Assembly (NCBI RefSeq): GCF_002834295.1
Contig: NZ_PISP01000001.1
Span: 124,001-188,000, forward strand
DNA length: 64,000 nucleotides
Origin: Rhodohalobacter barkolensis
GTDB taxonomy: Bacteria > Bacteroidota > Rhodothermia > Balneolales > Balneolaceae
Reading direction: 5' to 3'
Part shown: one piece after another, positions 27,651 through 35,592 of the stretch
Numbering within the stretch: the stretch's first letter is position 1
Layout of the letters: each line of letters begins with the position of its first letter
The notes under the pieces: model-generated
Told to the model about the DNA's origin: nothing
The model's database searches: none
Seen by the model: the letters and a program-made list of their open reading frames with translations, nothing else
Position numbers and translations under genes: made by a program

Positions 27651-27684
27651 TTTGCGATGATCATATTTCAAACGCAATTCCTGT

Positions 27685-27955
27685 TCATTTTGGCTTGATC
27701 CGCCGGTAGTCGGACAGGTACAAAACGAACCAAAAAATTCCCGAAGTTTCGGGATGAGAAATTGACAGCGTGTTCTGCTCGAATGAGGCACAAACTCAAG
27801 GCCGGAATGTCATCCTGAACGTAGTGAAGGATCTCTACATTTGTTGCTATTATTTTGGAGACCCTTCGACAAGCTCAGGGTGACGGTGGAGGCTGGTGAG
27901 TTTTTCTTTTCGTCTCCTGTCTGTTCACCTTACCCGCTGATTTCTCTAGGCCGTT
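27685..27955 (+). repeat. R2 palindrome with nested hairpin
   Basis: The left half is the GAGAAATTGACAG variant and the right half the GAGTTTTTCTTTTCGTCTCC variant. A GTCATCCTGA...TCAGGGTGAC hairpin (27809-27884) is in the loop, so this copy looks like a recombinant. Confidence 0.68.
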
Positions 27956-28040
27956 TTGGAACTCACCCCTCGGTCTCCTCTCTTCCGCCAGCTGGCGGAT
28001 CGTAAAGAGGGGAGGCGTTTTAAATCCGTTTTGCACTGCG

Positions 28041-28090
28041 TACACCTTACTCCGTACCCCGTACCCCGTACCCCGTACACCGTATGAAAC
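28041..28090. repeat. Heptamer array, CCGTA type
   Basis: Seven units at 7-base spacing, with CGTACCC occurring three times in a row and CGTACAC at both ends. This is the most homogeneous array seen. Confidence 0.82.
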
Positions 28091-28190
28091 CCGACGCTGT
28101 CAGGATTCGTCTGCCGACGAAACGCTTACAGGTCTTCATCAGAGACCGTCCACCATATCCCGTAATCCGTACGCCTAACTAATAAATTCA

Positions 28191-29273
28191 TCACTCAACT
28201 AGAAGATCATACAGCTTAATGTTCACAAACAAATTTTCGCGGCCCACCTGTTTACTTCTGAGGATGCCGGCATCTTCGAGTTCGCGGAGGTATTCGGCAG
28301 CGGTCTGGCGTTTGGCGATTCCGCGATCTACCAAATACTTCACCTTGCAGTAGGGCTGCTCAAACAGGAGCTCAATCAGCTCTTTGGAATAGACCCGGTT
28401 TGGAAGCTTCTCTTTAGCCAGTTCCAGGGTCTCATGGAGCAGATCCAGAATTTGCCCAATCCGTGCCATCGTGGAATTGGATGTTTTTTCCACCGCATCC
28501 AGGATAAAAAGAATCCACGGTTCCCACTCTTGTTCTTCGGTTACGCCGCGTAGCAGTTTATAGTAGTCCTGTTTTTGAGTGATAATGGCGTTACTCAGAT
28601 ATAGAACCGGATGCAACAGCAGCTCTTTTTTCATCAGGTAGAGGATGTTGAGAAGCCGTCCCGTTCGTCCGTTGCCATCATCGAAAGGGTGAATGGCCTC
28701 AAACTGATAGTGCATGACCGCCATTTTGATGAGCGGATCAACACCGTCTTCTGTGCGGATGTAATCCTCCAGGTTTACCAAATGATTCCGGATCAGCTCT
28801 TCCCCCTCGGGCGGCCAGTAGATAATTTTGCGCGTATTGGGATTGGCAATCACCGTGCCGGGATCTGTCCGGATGCCCTCATCGGTCTCCTTAATTATCT
28901 GCATCAAACGGATGAAGAGATCTGTGGAGAGCGAATCTTTTTCGATGTGATCGACACCTTTCCAGAGCGCCTGACGGTAGCGAAGCACTTCCTTGGTTTG
29001 CAGATCTACCCGGCTGTCATCGGCGGAAAGCGCGGTAAAGAGTTTGTCGTTGGTGGTCACCACGTTCTCAATTTCAGAGCTCGACTTTGCCTCCTGCAGC
29101 ACAATGCTGTTGATCAGAATCGACGGGTTGGGCAGACTTTCTGATTTTCCCTTCAGCTCGGCAAGGGCGCGGTTTGCGGCAATGGCTGATTTTAACACAG
29201 CGGGTGACTCTATCTCCGCATCGGGCGGCAGCGGAGGCAGGTGGTTGTACGGTTTATCAGGGCTGAATGACAT
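28191..29273 (-). CDS. Fic family protein (class II, wHTH C-terminus)
   Basis: A 360-residue Fic protein. It has a Fic_N-type start (PYNHLPPLPP), then the class II autoinhibitory motif SSEIEN at residues 65-70, whose Glu blocks ATP gamma-phosphate binding. The catalytic loop HPFDDGNGRTGR follows at 195-206, and a winged-helix-like C-terminus contains LVDRGIAKRQTAAEYLRELEDAGIL. Fic enzymes add AMP from ATP to Ser/Thr/Tyr of targets. I set the start at the ATG at 29273 because the N-terminal Pro-rich motif follows directly; an upstream in-frame codon at 29330 would overlap a likely operator. Target unknown. Confidence 0.92.
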   Translation of the reverse strand: MSFSPDKPYNHLPPLPPDAEIESPAVLKSAIAANRALAELKGKSESLPNPSILINSIVLQEAKSSSEIENVVTTNDKLFTALSADDSRVDLQTKEVLRYRQALWKGVDHIEKDSLSTDLFIRLMQIIKETDEGIRTDPGTVIANPNTRKIIYWPPEGEELIRNHLVNLEDYIRTEDGVDPLIKMAVMHYQFEAIHPFDDGNGRTGRLLNILYLMKKELLLHPVLYLSNAIITQKQDYYKLLRGVTEEQEWEPWILFILDAVEKTSNSTMARIGQILDLLHETLELAKEKLPNRVYSKELIELLFEQPYCKVKYLVDRGIAKRQTAAEYLRELEDAGILRSKQVGRENLFVNIKLYDLLVE

Positions 29274-29348
29274 GTCGATGATTTCGATACGTTTTATAGA
29301 TATGTCGAAATATAGGTAATATATCGACATGAATGAAAAATGTGTCGA
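29272..29348 (-). promoter_or_regulatory. Candidate operator cluster for the 28191-29273 fic gene
   Basis: ATGTCGA (29302-29308) and TCGACAT (29324-29330) form an inverted repeat with a 15-base spacer upstream of fic. A third half-site (29272-29278) overlaps the start codon, and a fourth TGTCGA lies at 29343-29348. The arrangement resembles that of the other fic gene, though the bases differ. Confidence 0.6.
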
Positions 29349-29390
29349 TGTTATCTACCTAGTGGGATTTTTTGGAACTCACCCCTCGGT

Positions 29391-29425
29391 CCCCTCTCTA
29401 ATCTCTCCGTTCTCAGAGAGGGGGG
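29391..29425. repeat. CCCCTCT/AGAGGGG hairpin
   Basis: CCCCTCTCTAATCTCTCCG...AGAGAGGGG, followed by GGGCGTTTTAAATC. The family usually sits after AACTCACCCC and before GCGTTTTAAAT. Other copies are at: 12945-12982, 13370-13407, 19732-19768, 23216-23252, 23830-23875, 24488-24525, 27374-27410, 27975-28016 and 29930-29965. Confidence 0.65.
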
Positions 29426-29566
29426 CGTTTTAAATCAGATTTGCTCTGCGTACATCGTAGAAAGTACACCCTATACCGTACACCGTATTTTAATTGACGA
29501 ATCACCGATTGACCGAATTGTGAACTGCGATTTGAATATTGAATAATTAATAGGTTAATGACCTAA

Positions 29567-29681
29567 CCTCGTAGAGGTGAGGCACATATAGCCCCGGGTT
29601 TTAACCCGGGGTAAAGAAGAGGCCATCATTTTATCGCCGAAAAGGGGGATTTATTTGGAGTGGATAACAGCATTGAGGCGG
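29567..29681 (-). repeat. E-element, half form
   Basis: P2 is CCTC-gta-GAGG. P1 is CCCCGGGTT-tt-AACCCGGGG. R runs from TCGCCGAAAAGG to TTGAGGCGG. Confidence 0.78.
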
Positions 29682-29714
29682 TGTTGCGATGATCTTATTT
29701 CAAACGCAATTCCT

Positions 29715-29910
29715 GTTCATTTTGGCTTGATCCAAAACGAACCAAAAAATCAAGGCTGTGAGAAATTGACAGCGTGTTCTGTTCGAATGAGGCACAAATT
29801 CAAGGCCTGATAAATTGGATTTTCTACCTCGATATTTAGAGGAGGCTGGTGAATTTGTGATTTCCTCATTCTCACATTACACTTTTTACTGTCAATTTCT
29901 CTAGGCCGAT
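29715..29910 (+). repeat. R2 palindrome, empty loop
   Basis: GAGAAATTGACAG and CTGTCAATTTCTC form the outer pair, with CACAAATTCA/TGAATTTGTG inside. The loop has no GTCATCCTGA hairpin. Confidence 0.72.
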
Positions 29911-30084
29911 TTTTAACTCACCCCTCAATCCCCTCTCTATTCACTCCGTTCATAAAGAGGGGAGGCGTTTTAAATAGCATTTTGATCTGCGACCACTTTA
30001 CTCCGTATACCGTACCCCATACACCGTTTAAAACCCGACGCTGTCAGGGTCAGCTGTCGATGAACGCTGACAGGTCTCGAATCC

Positions 30085-30130
30085 AACCCGTACCTCGTAC
30101 CCCGTAAACCGTACGCCGTACGCCGTAAAC
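30085..30130. repeat. Heptamer array, CCGTA type, abutting a stop codon
   Basis: Six units at 7-base spacing (TCGTACC, CCGTAAA, CCGTACG and similar) end exactly where the reverse-strand gene's stop codon begins. Confidence 0.82.
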
Positions 30131-31153
30131 CTATCGTAACATCACGTGTTGGCCGGCGGTCATCAGGTCGCGCCAGGTGCGGTTGAGGCGGGTGGTGCGG
30201 TCGAGGACCCGCATCCCGGAGTGCTGATAGAGCTCAAAGGCGATCTGTCTGCAGACCACAGCCAGCTCTTTCGAGGCGATATCTACCGACTGCTTCTCTT
30301 GGTCCGAAATCTCTGCCCCGCGTTCGCACTTCTCCCAAACGGCTTGAACCGCACGGTGCAGGCGTTCCCGCTGTTCCATCACCGGCTCTTCTGCTGAGTG
30401 CTCCCCATCCGGATCGGCCTCTCGGATAAATGCCCGGGTGATGCCGAGCAGGGAGGAGGCCAGGGTGGCCGGGGCAAACTGCATGAACGGAAACCGGTAG
30501 AGGGGTCGCCCGGCATACCTGGGTTGAGGCTCCATGGTAAATGATCTGCGGCGGGGCACCCGGATGTTACTCACCTCAAAATCGTGACTGGCCGTGGCGG
30601 TCAGCCCATAGCTGTTCCAGGTGTGGAGTCTGTTCACCTCGTTGGGGTAGAACGCCAGGGCGATCATTTTGGGATTATCCGGCGTGGATTCGGGGAGCAG
30701 ACAGCTGGCTGTAAATAGCGTGGCGTAGGGCGAGCCGCTGGCGTACTTCCACCGTCCGCTGACTACAAAGGTGTCGGGATCGTCATCTGTGGGCTCAGCC
30801 TTGCCGGCGGGATAGCCCGAACCGGTGATAAACGCCTCGGGATTGGAAAAGACCTCCTCCGCAAAACCGGGATCCATATAGGCGCCAAACACTCCGGCGC
30901 CCGCGCCCAGCGTCAGGTTCCAGCCAAAACTTCCGTTCATGGAGGAGGCGTCCTCAAAAATTTTCATCAGGGAGAGAACCGGAAGTTCCGCTCCGCCGAG
31001 ATCCTTCGGCACCGCCAGGTGATAGAGCTTTTTTTTCCGGCGGGCCAGCTCCAGCAGATCCGGGGTGAGCGTTCCCATCTCCTCAGACGTCTGCTCCCGC
31101 GTGAGCAGCAGACGCTTTTCATCATCCGTAAATTGAACCGTTGTGTCAGACAT
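30131..31153 (-). CDS. Acyl-CoA dehydrogenase-like flavoprotein
   Basis: A 340-residue protein of the acyl-CoA dehydrogenase/flavin-dependent monooxygenase superfamily. Visible are the N-terminal helical part (KKLYHLAVPKDLGGAELPVL), the central beta-domain loop GRWKYASGSPYATLFTASC, typical of the HpaH/HsaA-like subgroup, and a C-terminal four-helix region (KELAVVCRQIAFELYQHSGMRVLD). Its substrate and partner reductase are not nearby. It is visibly more GC-rich than its neighbours. The ATG at 31153 fits. Confidence 0.82.
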   Translation of the reverse strand: MSDTTVQFTDDEKRLLLTREQTSEEMGTLTPDLLELARRKKKLYHLAVPKDLGGAELPVLSLMKIFEDASSMNGSFGWNLTLGAGAGVFGAYMDPGFAEEVFSNPEAFITGSGYPAGKAEPTDDDPDTFVVSGRWKYASGSPYATLFTASCLLPESTPDNPKMIALAFYPNEVNRLHTWNSYGLTATASHDFEVSNIRVPRRRSFTMEPQPRYAGRPLYRFPFMQFAPATLASSLLGITRAFIREADPDGEHSAEEPVMEQRERLHRAVQAVWEKCERGAEISDQEKQSVDIASKELAVVCRQIAFELYQHSGMRVLDRTTRLNRTWRDLMTAGQHVMLR

Positions 31154-31385
31154 GTACGATGTTTTTGATCATGACCATTGAATAGAAACCCATTTCGCAG
31201 GAAGGTAGGATGTATATTGGCTAGATGCCAAATGATTCAAGCTGCAGGCTGCAAGCTTCCGTCGGGCCACCCGTCTGCATGCTGTATACAGGCTTCAGGC
31301 CCCAGGCCTCAAATCGCAGTTCGGTGTACGTTCTCGTCAGCCGTACGCCATCCCATTCGGCATTCTATATCCATATATTCAAACT

Positions 31386-31718
31386 TCATGGTTCCACCTG
31401 TGTCTCCCAGCCGTCGTAGGCTACATCGTAACGGCCGGCGATTTCATTGAAATATGTACAGAGATTGTTCATCATTTCGATTTTTGGACGTAATCGCTTT
31501 ATGGAAATCAGAATGTATTTGTGTGTATCGCTACATGACTTTCCGCAATATCCGATCTTCATACTCAACTCCTGCAGATGGTGAGCCAAGCGATAGATAT
31601 TTTCTTCTGAATTTGAATAGAACCAGAAAGTTATAATCCGTTCGACATCCGGATCAGAATCCAGCTGTTCGATAAACTCCAGTATCTCTCTGTTTATGTT
31701 TGTTATTATTGGGTCCAT
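31386..31718 (-). CDS. RraB-like (RNase E inhibitor family) protein
   Basis: A 110-residue protein resembling the RraB family. It has an alpha/beta fold with WFYSNSEENIYRLAHHLQELSMKIGYC, a central KYILISIKRLRP strand and the family-typical ending YDVAYDGWETQV. In gamma-proteobacteria RraB binds RNase E and limits RNA decay; relatives in this lineage have no assigned partner. The start is decided by the ribosome site: GGAG precedes the ATG at 31718 at good spacing, whereas the ATG five codons upstream has none. It lies 232 bases from the flavoprotein gene. Confidence 0.72.
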   Translation of the reverse strand: MDPIITNINREILEFIEQLDSDPDVERIITFWFYSNSEENIYRLAHHLQELSMKIGYCGKSCSDTHKYILISIKRLRPKIEMMNNLCTYFNEIAGRYDVAYDGWETQVEP

Positions 31719-31987
31719 TGGGCTCTCCTTCATTTTTAATAGCGCTCATCGAATCATGAACTCTTACATCAAAATTTAAACTTTCATTATTCGACATTCG
31801 GTGTTCGATATTCGAATCATCTCTTTTCTATATGAAAGGAAAAAAAGCAAATCCTTACAGTATTTTTTGCCAGTGATTTTAGCCTTCCTCTACAGATGTT
31901 TCTTTTTTGATCTGAAATGGTATCTTAGAAATACAATTATTCATCACTAATCAGCTGGGCAGAACACCAGTCTATATCATCCAGATA
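31719..31987. other. Divergent intergenic region with heptamers
   Basis: A GAAT/ATTC-type array (31780-31816: CATTATT, CGACATT, CGGTGTT, CGATATT) is followed by AT-rich unique DNA that should hold the promoter of the HNH-HIT pair. Another loose array lies at 31297-31380, between the RraB-like and flavoprotein genes. Confidence 0.6.
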
Positions 31988-33112
31988 TTGAATACGCAGA
32001 TTCTTACGGCTATTCTTTCTAAAGACAGCAAGGACTCTACTTACAAGTATGCTCTGCTGCGTGCAATGGTGCAGTGTGTTACGGATCAAAATCCCCATAA
32101 AGGAAAAGCCGAAAATGGTTGGATATCATATCCTTTTGGTCTTCTGGTTTACTACTGGATTCTCTATTACTACCCGATCTTCTCCTCTGATATTTTCATT
32201 CCACAAAAAAATGGGGAAAGCCCCAAACTCAAACAGGGCAATACGATCGCTATTCGCCGGGAATTTAATACGGTGATTAAATTTTACCTAGACAAAGGCG
32301 GCCTACCCCAATTTAGGTTTGATTTGATCCATGGAGGGATACCAGAACCGATTCATCGTGATGTCATCCTATTATTAAGAAAGCTTCAGCAAAAAATTAA
32401 AAACATGCCCATGAAGCATCTCGGTTTTTATGAGTTTGGAAAGCATTATAGTCTGGTGAATTTCAACACTGAAACCATCAAAACGCCATCTTATTACGGA
32501 CTGATTCAGGAAGCCGGTCAATTTTATATTCTGCCTGAACTCCATCATCTTTTGGATGAAATTGGCCCTTTGATTATCGGACAGGATTCGATTATTGATG
32601 GATGGGCGGAGTTTACATCGCAGGCCTCCCTGCGGGTTGAGGGAATTGATCCGATCCCAAAAGAGAAAATCCTAACGGTACTGACGAAGGCGGTGCAGGT
32701 ACCGAGGGATATTACCCAAGTGAAAAAAATCCTTAGAGGAACAGACAGCGACAAGATTCGTTGTATCTGGACGGGTGTTCGTTTGTCCAACAAATATCAT
32801 ATCGATCATGCCGTTCCGTTTAGTTTGTGGCAGAACAACAATTTGTGGAATCTTGTGCCGGTTAAATCCTCAATCAACCTGAGCAAAAGTGACAGGATAC
32901 CTTCACCAAAACTTATCAATGAAAGCTCAGACAGGATTAAGGAAGTCTGGAAGCTCTATGCCGGGAAATTCGGCAAGCAGTTTGAACAGGAGATTTACGA
33001 AGGGCTTGGCACCGGGCTTGATAATAATATGGATGACGCGATTCATGCATTGATGAACAAAAGTGAATATCTAATTGAGAAGCGTGGATTTCAGAAATTT
33101 GAACCGAAATAA
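31988..33112 (+). CDS. HNH endonuclease domain protein (paired with HIT protein)
   Basis: A 374-residue protein with a C-terminal HNH nuclease motif: CIWTG (259-263), HIDH (271-274), NLWNLVPVKSSINLSK (285-300). The first 250 residues are unfamiliar, with an aromatic-rich stretch (FGLLVYYWILYYYPIF). The likely start is the TTG at 31988; there is no better upstream start. The HIT gene starts 16 bases after the stop, so the two are very probably one operon. Codon use is AT-rich compared with the flavoprotein gene. Fixed HNH+HIT pairing suggests a nucleic-acid-cutting enzyme with a nucleotide-processing partner, perhaps in defence. This is an inference. Confidence 0.82.
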   Translation: MNTQILTAILSKDSKDSTYKYALLRAMVQCVTDQNPHKGKAENGWISYPFGLLVYYWILYYYPIFSSDIFIPQKNGESPKLKQGNTIAIRREFNTVIKFYLDKGGLPQFRFDLIHGGIPEPIHRDVILLLRKLQQKIKNMPMKHLGFYEFGKHYSLVNFNTETIKTPSYYGLIQEAGQFYILPELHHLLDEIGPLIIGQDSIIDGWAEFTSQASLRVEGIDPIPKEKILTVLTKAVQVPRDITQVKKILRGTDSDKIRCIWTGVRLSNKYHIDHAVPFSLWQNNNLWNLVPVKSSINLSKSDRIPSPKLINESSDRIKEVWKLYAGKFGKQFEQEIYEGLGTGLDNNMDDAIHALMNKSEYLIEKRGFQKFEPK

Positions 33113-33127
33113 ATCGAATTCTGCAAG

Positions 33128-33499
33128 ATGAGATCATCCGTCTTTTCAAAAATACCGGTAACAGAATGGCTCCATAACAATGAGCACTTCTTCATCGTGA
33201 AGGACAAATATCCCGTAAGCGAAGGACATCTTTTGATTGTGTCGAAAAAACTTTGCCCTGATTTTTTTGGTCTTACTACTGAGGAAAAAGCAGAGCTTCC
33301 GGCAATGATCACACAGGCAAAATCACTGATTGAAAAGCATCATAGCCCGGACGGTTATAATATTGGCATAAACTGCGGAGAAGCGGCCGGTCAAACGGTT
33401 TTCCATTTTCATTGCCACGTGATTCCGCGATATGAAGGAGATATGGAAAATCCAAAGGGTGGTATTAGAAATGTAATTCCGGGGATGGGGGATTATTGA
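33128..33499 (+). CDS. HIT family nucleotide hydrolase/transferase
   Basis: A 123-residue protein with the HIT catalytic triad H-F-H-C-H-V at 93-98 (His93, His95, His97) and the usual helix/sheet order (FFIVKDKYPVSEGHLLIVSKK). HIT enzymes hydrolyse or transfer nucleotides such as Ap4A or nucleoside phosphoramidates through a histidine. The ATG at 33128 follows the HNH stop by 16 bases, implying co-translation. It is slightly shorter than free-standing HIT proteins. Confidence 0.88.
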   Translation: MRSSVFSKIPVTEWLHNNEHFFIVKDKYPVSEGHLLIVSKKLCPDFFGLTTEEKAELPAMITQAKSLIEKHHSPDGYNIGINCGEAAGQTVFHFHCHVIPRYEGDMENPKGGIRNVIPGMGDY

Positions 33500-33603
33500 A
33501 AAAAATGGATTTTAACTGAGATAACTAAAAGTAGTATATCGGACATATTATTTAAGATTGAATAGAACCTTCGGTAAATTATGGCTGACTTGGTAATTAC
33601 CAT

Positions 33604-34512
33604 TCAATAAGTACTAGACTGAAACTGTTCTTGGTGCTTTCTCAAATAAACCTTGTTACCGTCATGTAATCTCTGCAATTTTTCATTTCCGTTAACACCA
33701 ATTTTCAGAAAAGAGTCTCTCATTATTTGATCAGATAATAAAATCTTACCTTTTTCGTCGAACGTAATCAAATGTCTATCAAATAAAGCATCATAAGTTG
33801 GGGATAAGAGAATTCCATTATCAACATCCAAACGCTCTTCATCAGTCGAATTTTTCCATGGCACGATATGCGAAGCAATTAATATTCTAGGATCATCAAA
33901 TTTTGTAACTGCGCACTTGTATCTCCATCTGTGAAGTATGCTTTTGCGGTAAGCCCCTTGCCCTACTCTACTTGTCACTAGTCCTTTACGTTCAGTTGTA
34001 TCAGGTAAATCAAACTCTTGTACGAATAACGGCTCAGTATAAGTTCTAAAACTATCATCCAATTTAGGAAGATTTAGATCTACTCCTGCTCTTTTGAAAA
34101 AGAACTTAATAGCTTCCCTTTGTTTTCCTTTTCTATCATGTGTGGTAAAAAAATCCACATCGAGTAGTTCAAGTTCTGTTTCAAAACGAACGTAACCTTT
34201 TTTAACATACTCAAATAAAAAAACTCGTTTACCATTTTCGAGGTGGTTTTTGAGGGCTAAATTACCTCTCGTAAAGTCCATGTCACCTACTTGACCTTCC
34301 CCCGTGTAACTAAACACATCCTCATTTTCCCAAGCATCACGGTAACCATGTTTTTTACCCTTAGAGCCACTGAAGATAAATATATAGGGATAATTGGCAC
34401 AAGGTGAAATGCCGCTTTGTCGGCTACCTCCATATTCGTCATGAATGGTAGATCTTTTATAATTAACTCCTGGTATGAAAGGTAGTTTTTGCAGAAGGTT
34501 TAAAACTATTTT
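33604..34512 (-). pseudogene. HNH endonuclease with no canonical start (possibly broken 5' end)
   Basis: The open frame (about 303 codons) encodes a family with an N-terminal module (KRSTIHDEYGGSRQSGISP, IFIFSG, YTGEGQVGDMDF, GNLALKNHLENGKRVFLF) and a C-terminal HNH_2 nuclease (SHIVPWK, then NGILLSPTYDALFDRHLITF). The frame opens right after a stop at 34513-34515, but there is no ATG, GTG or TTG upstream of the conserved YKRSTIHDEYGG. The first canonical start, GTG at 34317, lies inside the conserved module. Either a rare start (ATA, CTG or ATT) is used or the 5' end is damaged. Codon use is clearly AT-rich. Confidence 0.75.
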
Positions 34513-34854
34513 TTAAAGTTTGACTGAATGTAATTCTAGGACTTATGCATTCCAAATGATTTTATTTCATTTAAGTACGAAAAAAGCATTTATAAAATAA
34601 TTAGCCTTTTGCGTTTTCAGTAAGAGATTAGGGTGATGATATGAAAAGCCTAAAGACTAAAATTTCGTTTTGTAATTCAAAAATCTCTCAAGAGGTACAT
34701 AAATGGGGAAGAAAATACCTCATAACATTAGATTATTATTTTTCTTTTAAGAAGAACTATTTTTAACTAAAATTAACAGCAAAAAGTCATTATTAAAGAC
34801 TTATAAAACACTATCACCAAACATTACCCATACATCACCCACTCATCACAAATC

Positions 34855-34968
34855 AGATTTGATGCGGATAGGGGTTTCCTCGTATATTAAAAGTGTTATT
34901 CTAAAATCAAAGCCCACCTGACGAATAACGCTCCACAAAAACTGATTCCGGGGATAGCTGTGTCTGCC
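34855..34968 (+). repeat. Two-copy element (with 40573-40690)
   Basis: The shared core includes AAGTGTTATTC, then AAAATCAAAGCCCACCTG, then CTGATTCCGGGGAT. The copies differ at scattered positions. In both cases AT-rich DNA precedes it and R4 material follows. Confidence 0.7.
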
Positions 34969-35111
34969 TTTAGAGTGAAATGTGAAAAGGACCTACTTCG
35001 CTGAAGCTTCGTTGGCCTGGCAAAAGGCAAAAATTTAAATAATGGATGTGTATGTATGACAGATGACCCGGAAATGGTGAATTTTGATTTTGGTACATAA
35101 AAGGTTCTCGA

Positions 35112-35222
35112 CAGTCTCGACCTGATGAGTATTGGAAATGGAATTTGGTGCTTGGTATTTGGAGATTGGGATTTGGAACTTGTGGCCTGTGGCCTGCAAC
35201 CTGGAGCCTGTAGCTTGTGACC
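35112..35222. repeat. Heptamer array, TTGG type passing into CYTG type
   Basis: About seven units with a TTGG core (TTGGTGC, TTGGTAT, TTGGAGA, TTGGGAT, TTGGAAC) pass without break into about seven units with CCTG/CTTG (CCTGTGG, CCTGCAA, CCTGGAG, CCTGTAG). The 7-base phase is kept through the change of core. Confidence 0.85.
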
Positions 35223-35302
35223 TGGTTGATAGAGAAATCAATACGCAGCGGAGCTGCGGGGGCTGTCGTCTTCGGAGCAGAGCTCCGGACGAGGAGATGG
35301 TT

Positions 35303-35372
35303 TGAATATCGAATGATGAATGTTGAATTTCGAATTGTGACTTGTTGCCTGCGGCCTGCCGCTTGAGGCTTG
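35303..35372. repeat. Heptamer array, GAAT type passing into CYTG type
   Basis: GAATATC, GAATGAT, GAATGTT, GAATTTC, GAATTGT, then GCCTGCG, GCCTGCC, GCTTGAG, GCTTGG, all in one phase. Confidence 0.85.
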
Positions 35373-35445
35373 GAAAGAACTCGTCAGGCGAACCGTCGCA
35401 AAAAACACGACGGAATTCGACAGACGAGGGTAGCCGCTTAACCTG

Positions 35446-35578
35446 AACTACGAATGACCGATGGACGAACGACCGAATCACCGATTTTTTTGAATATCGA
35501 ATATCGAATATCGAACGCCGAATTTTGAAGTTGGGATTGCTGCCTGCAACCTGAAACTTGCCGCTTGCTAAGCGAATA
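35446..35578. repeat. Long heptamer array, GAAY type
   Basis: More than twelve units, including GAATATC three times, GAACGCC, GAATTTT and GAAGTTG, then CYTG units (CCTGCAA, CCTGAAA, CTTGCCG). Units containing ACC are 8 bases long. The array ends about 15 bases from the 3' end of the ATP-grasp gene. Confidence 0.85.
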
Positions 35579-35592
35579 GCCGTTTCTTTTTA

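Larger units (their letters stand above)
27154..28190. other. Intergenic, 1,037 bp: repeat-filled
   Basis: R3 hairpin (27305-27334), CCCCTCT hairpin (27374-27410), heptamers (27465-27515), E-element (27534-27650), R2 with nested hairpin (27685-27955), CCCCTC hairpin (27975-28016), CCGTA array (28041-28090) and CTGTCAGG-type hairpin (28095-28137). They are followed by the end of the first fic gene. Confidence 0.8.
29274..30130. other. Intergenic, 857 bp: operator cluster and repeats
   Basis: After the fic operators (29272-29348) come a CCCCTCT hairpin (29391-29425), heptamer patches (29462-29550), an E-element (29567-29681), R2 (29715-29910), a CCCCTCT hairpin (29930-29965), a CCGTA patch (29997-30030), a CTGTCAGG hairpin (30035-30077) and a CCGTA array abutting the next gene. 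Confidence 0.78.
34513..35592. other. Intergenic, 1,080 bp: AT-rich unique part then heptamer arrays
   Basis: 34513-34850 is AT-rich unique DNA. It holds a 41-codon open frame at 34641-34766 (MKSLKTKISFCNSKISQ...) with no recognised family, listed here at low confidence. 34855-34968 repeats 40573-40690. Then follow a TTGG/CYTG array (35112-35222), R4 hairpins (35240-35298), an array (35303-35372), an R4-end hairpin (35385-35426) and a long GAAY array (35446-35578). Confidence 0.7.

Noticed and set aside
28041-28090. CRISPR array
   Set aside because: The repeat units are only 7 bases with no spacers of regular length and no cas genes.
34641-34766. 41-codon open frame as a confident gene
   Set aside because: It is isolated, AT-rich, with a weak ribosome site and no recognisable family; mentioned only within the regional entry.
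35112-35372. Diversity-generating retroelement variable repeats
   Set aside because: Variable triplets recall mutagenic systems, but no reverse transcriptase or template/variable repeat pair is visible and the arrays are non-coding.
35035-35481. 148-codon open frame on the minus strand
   Set aside because: It lies wholly on R4 hairpins and heptamer arrays; its protein is a translation of degenerate heptamers.
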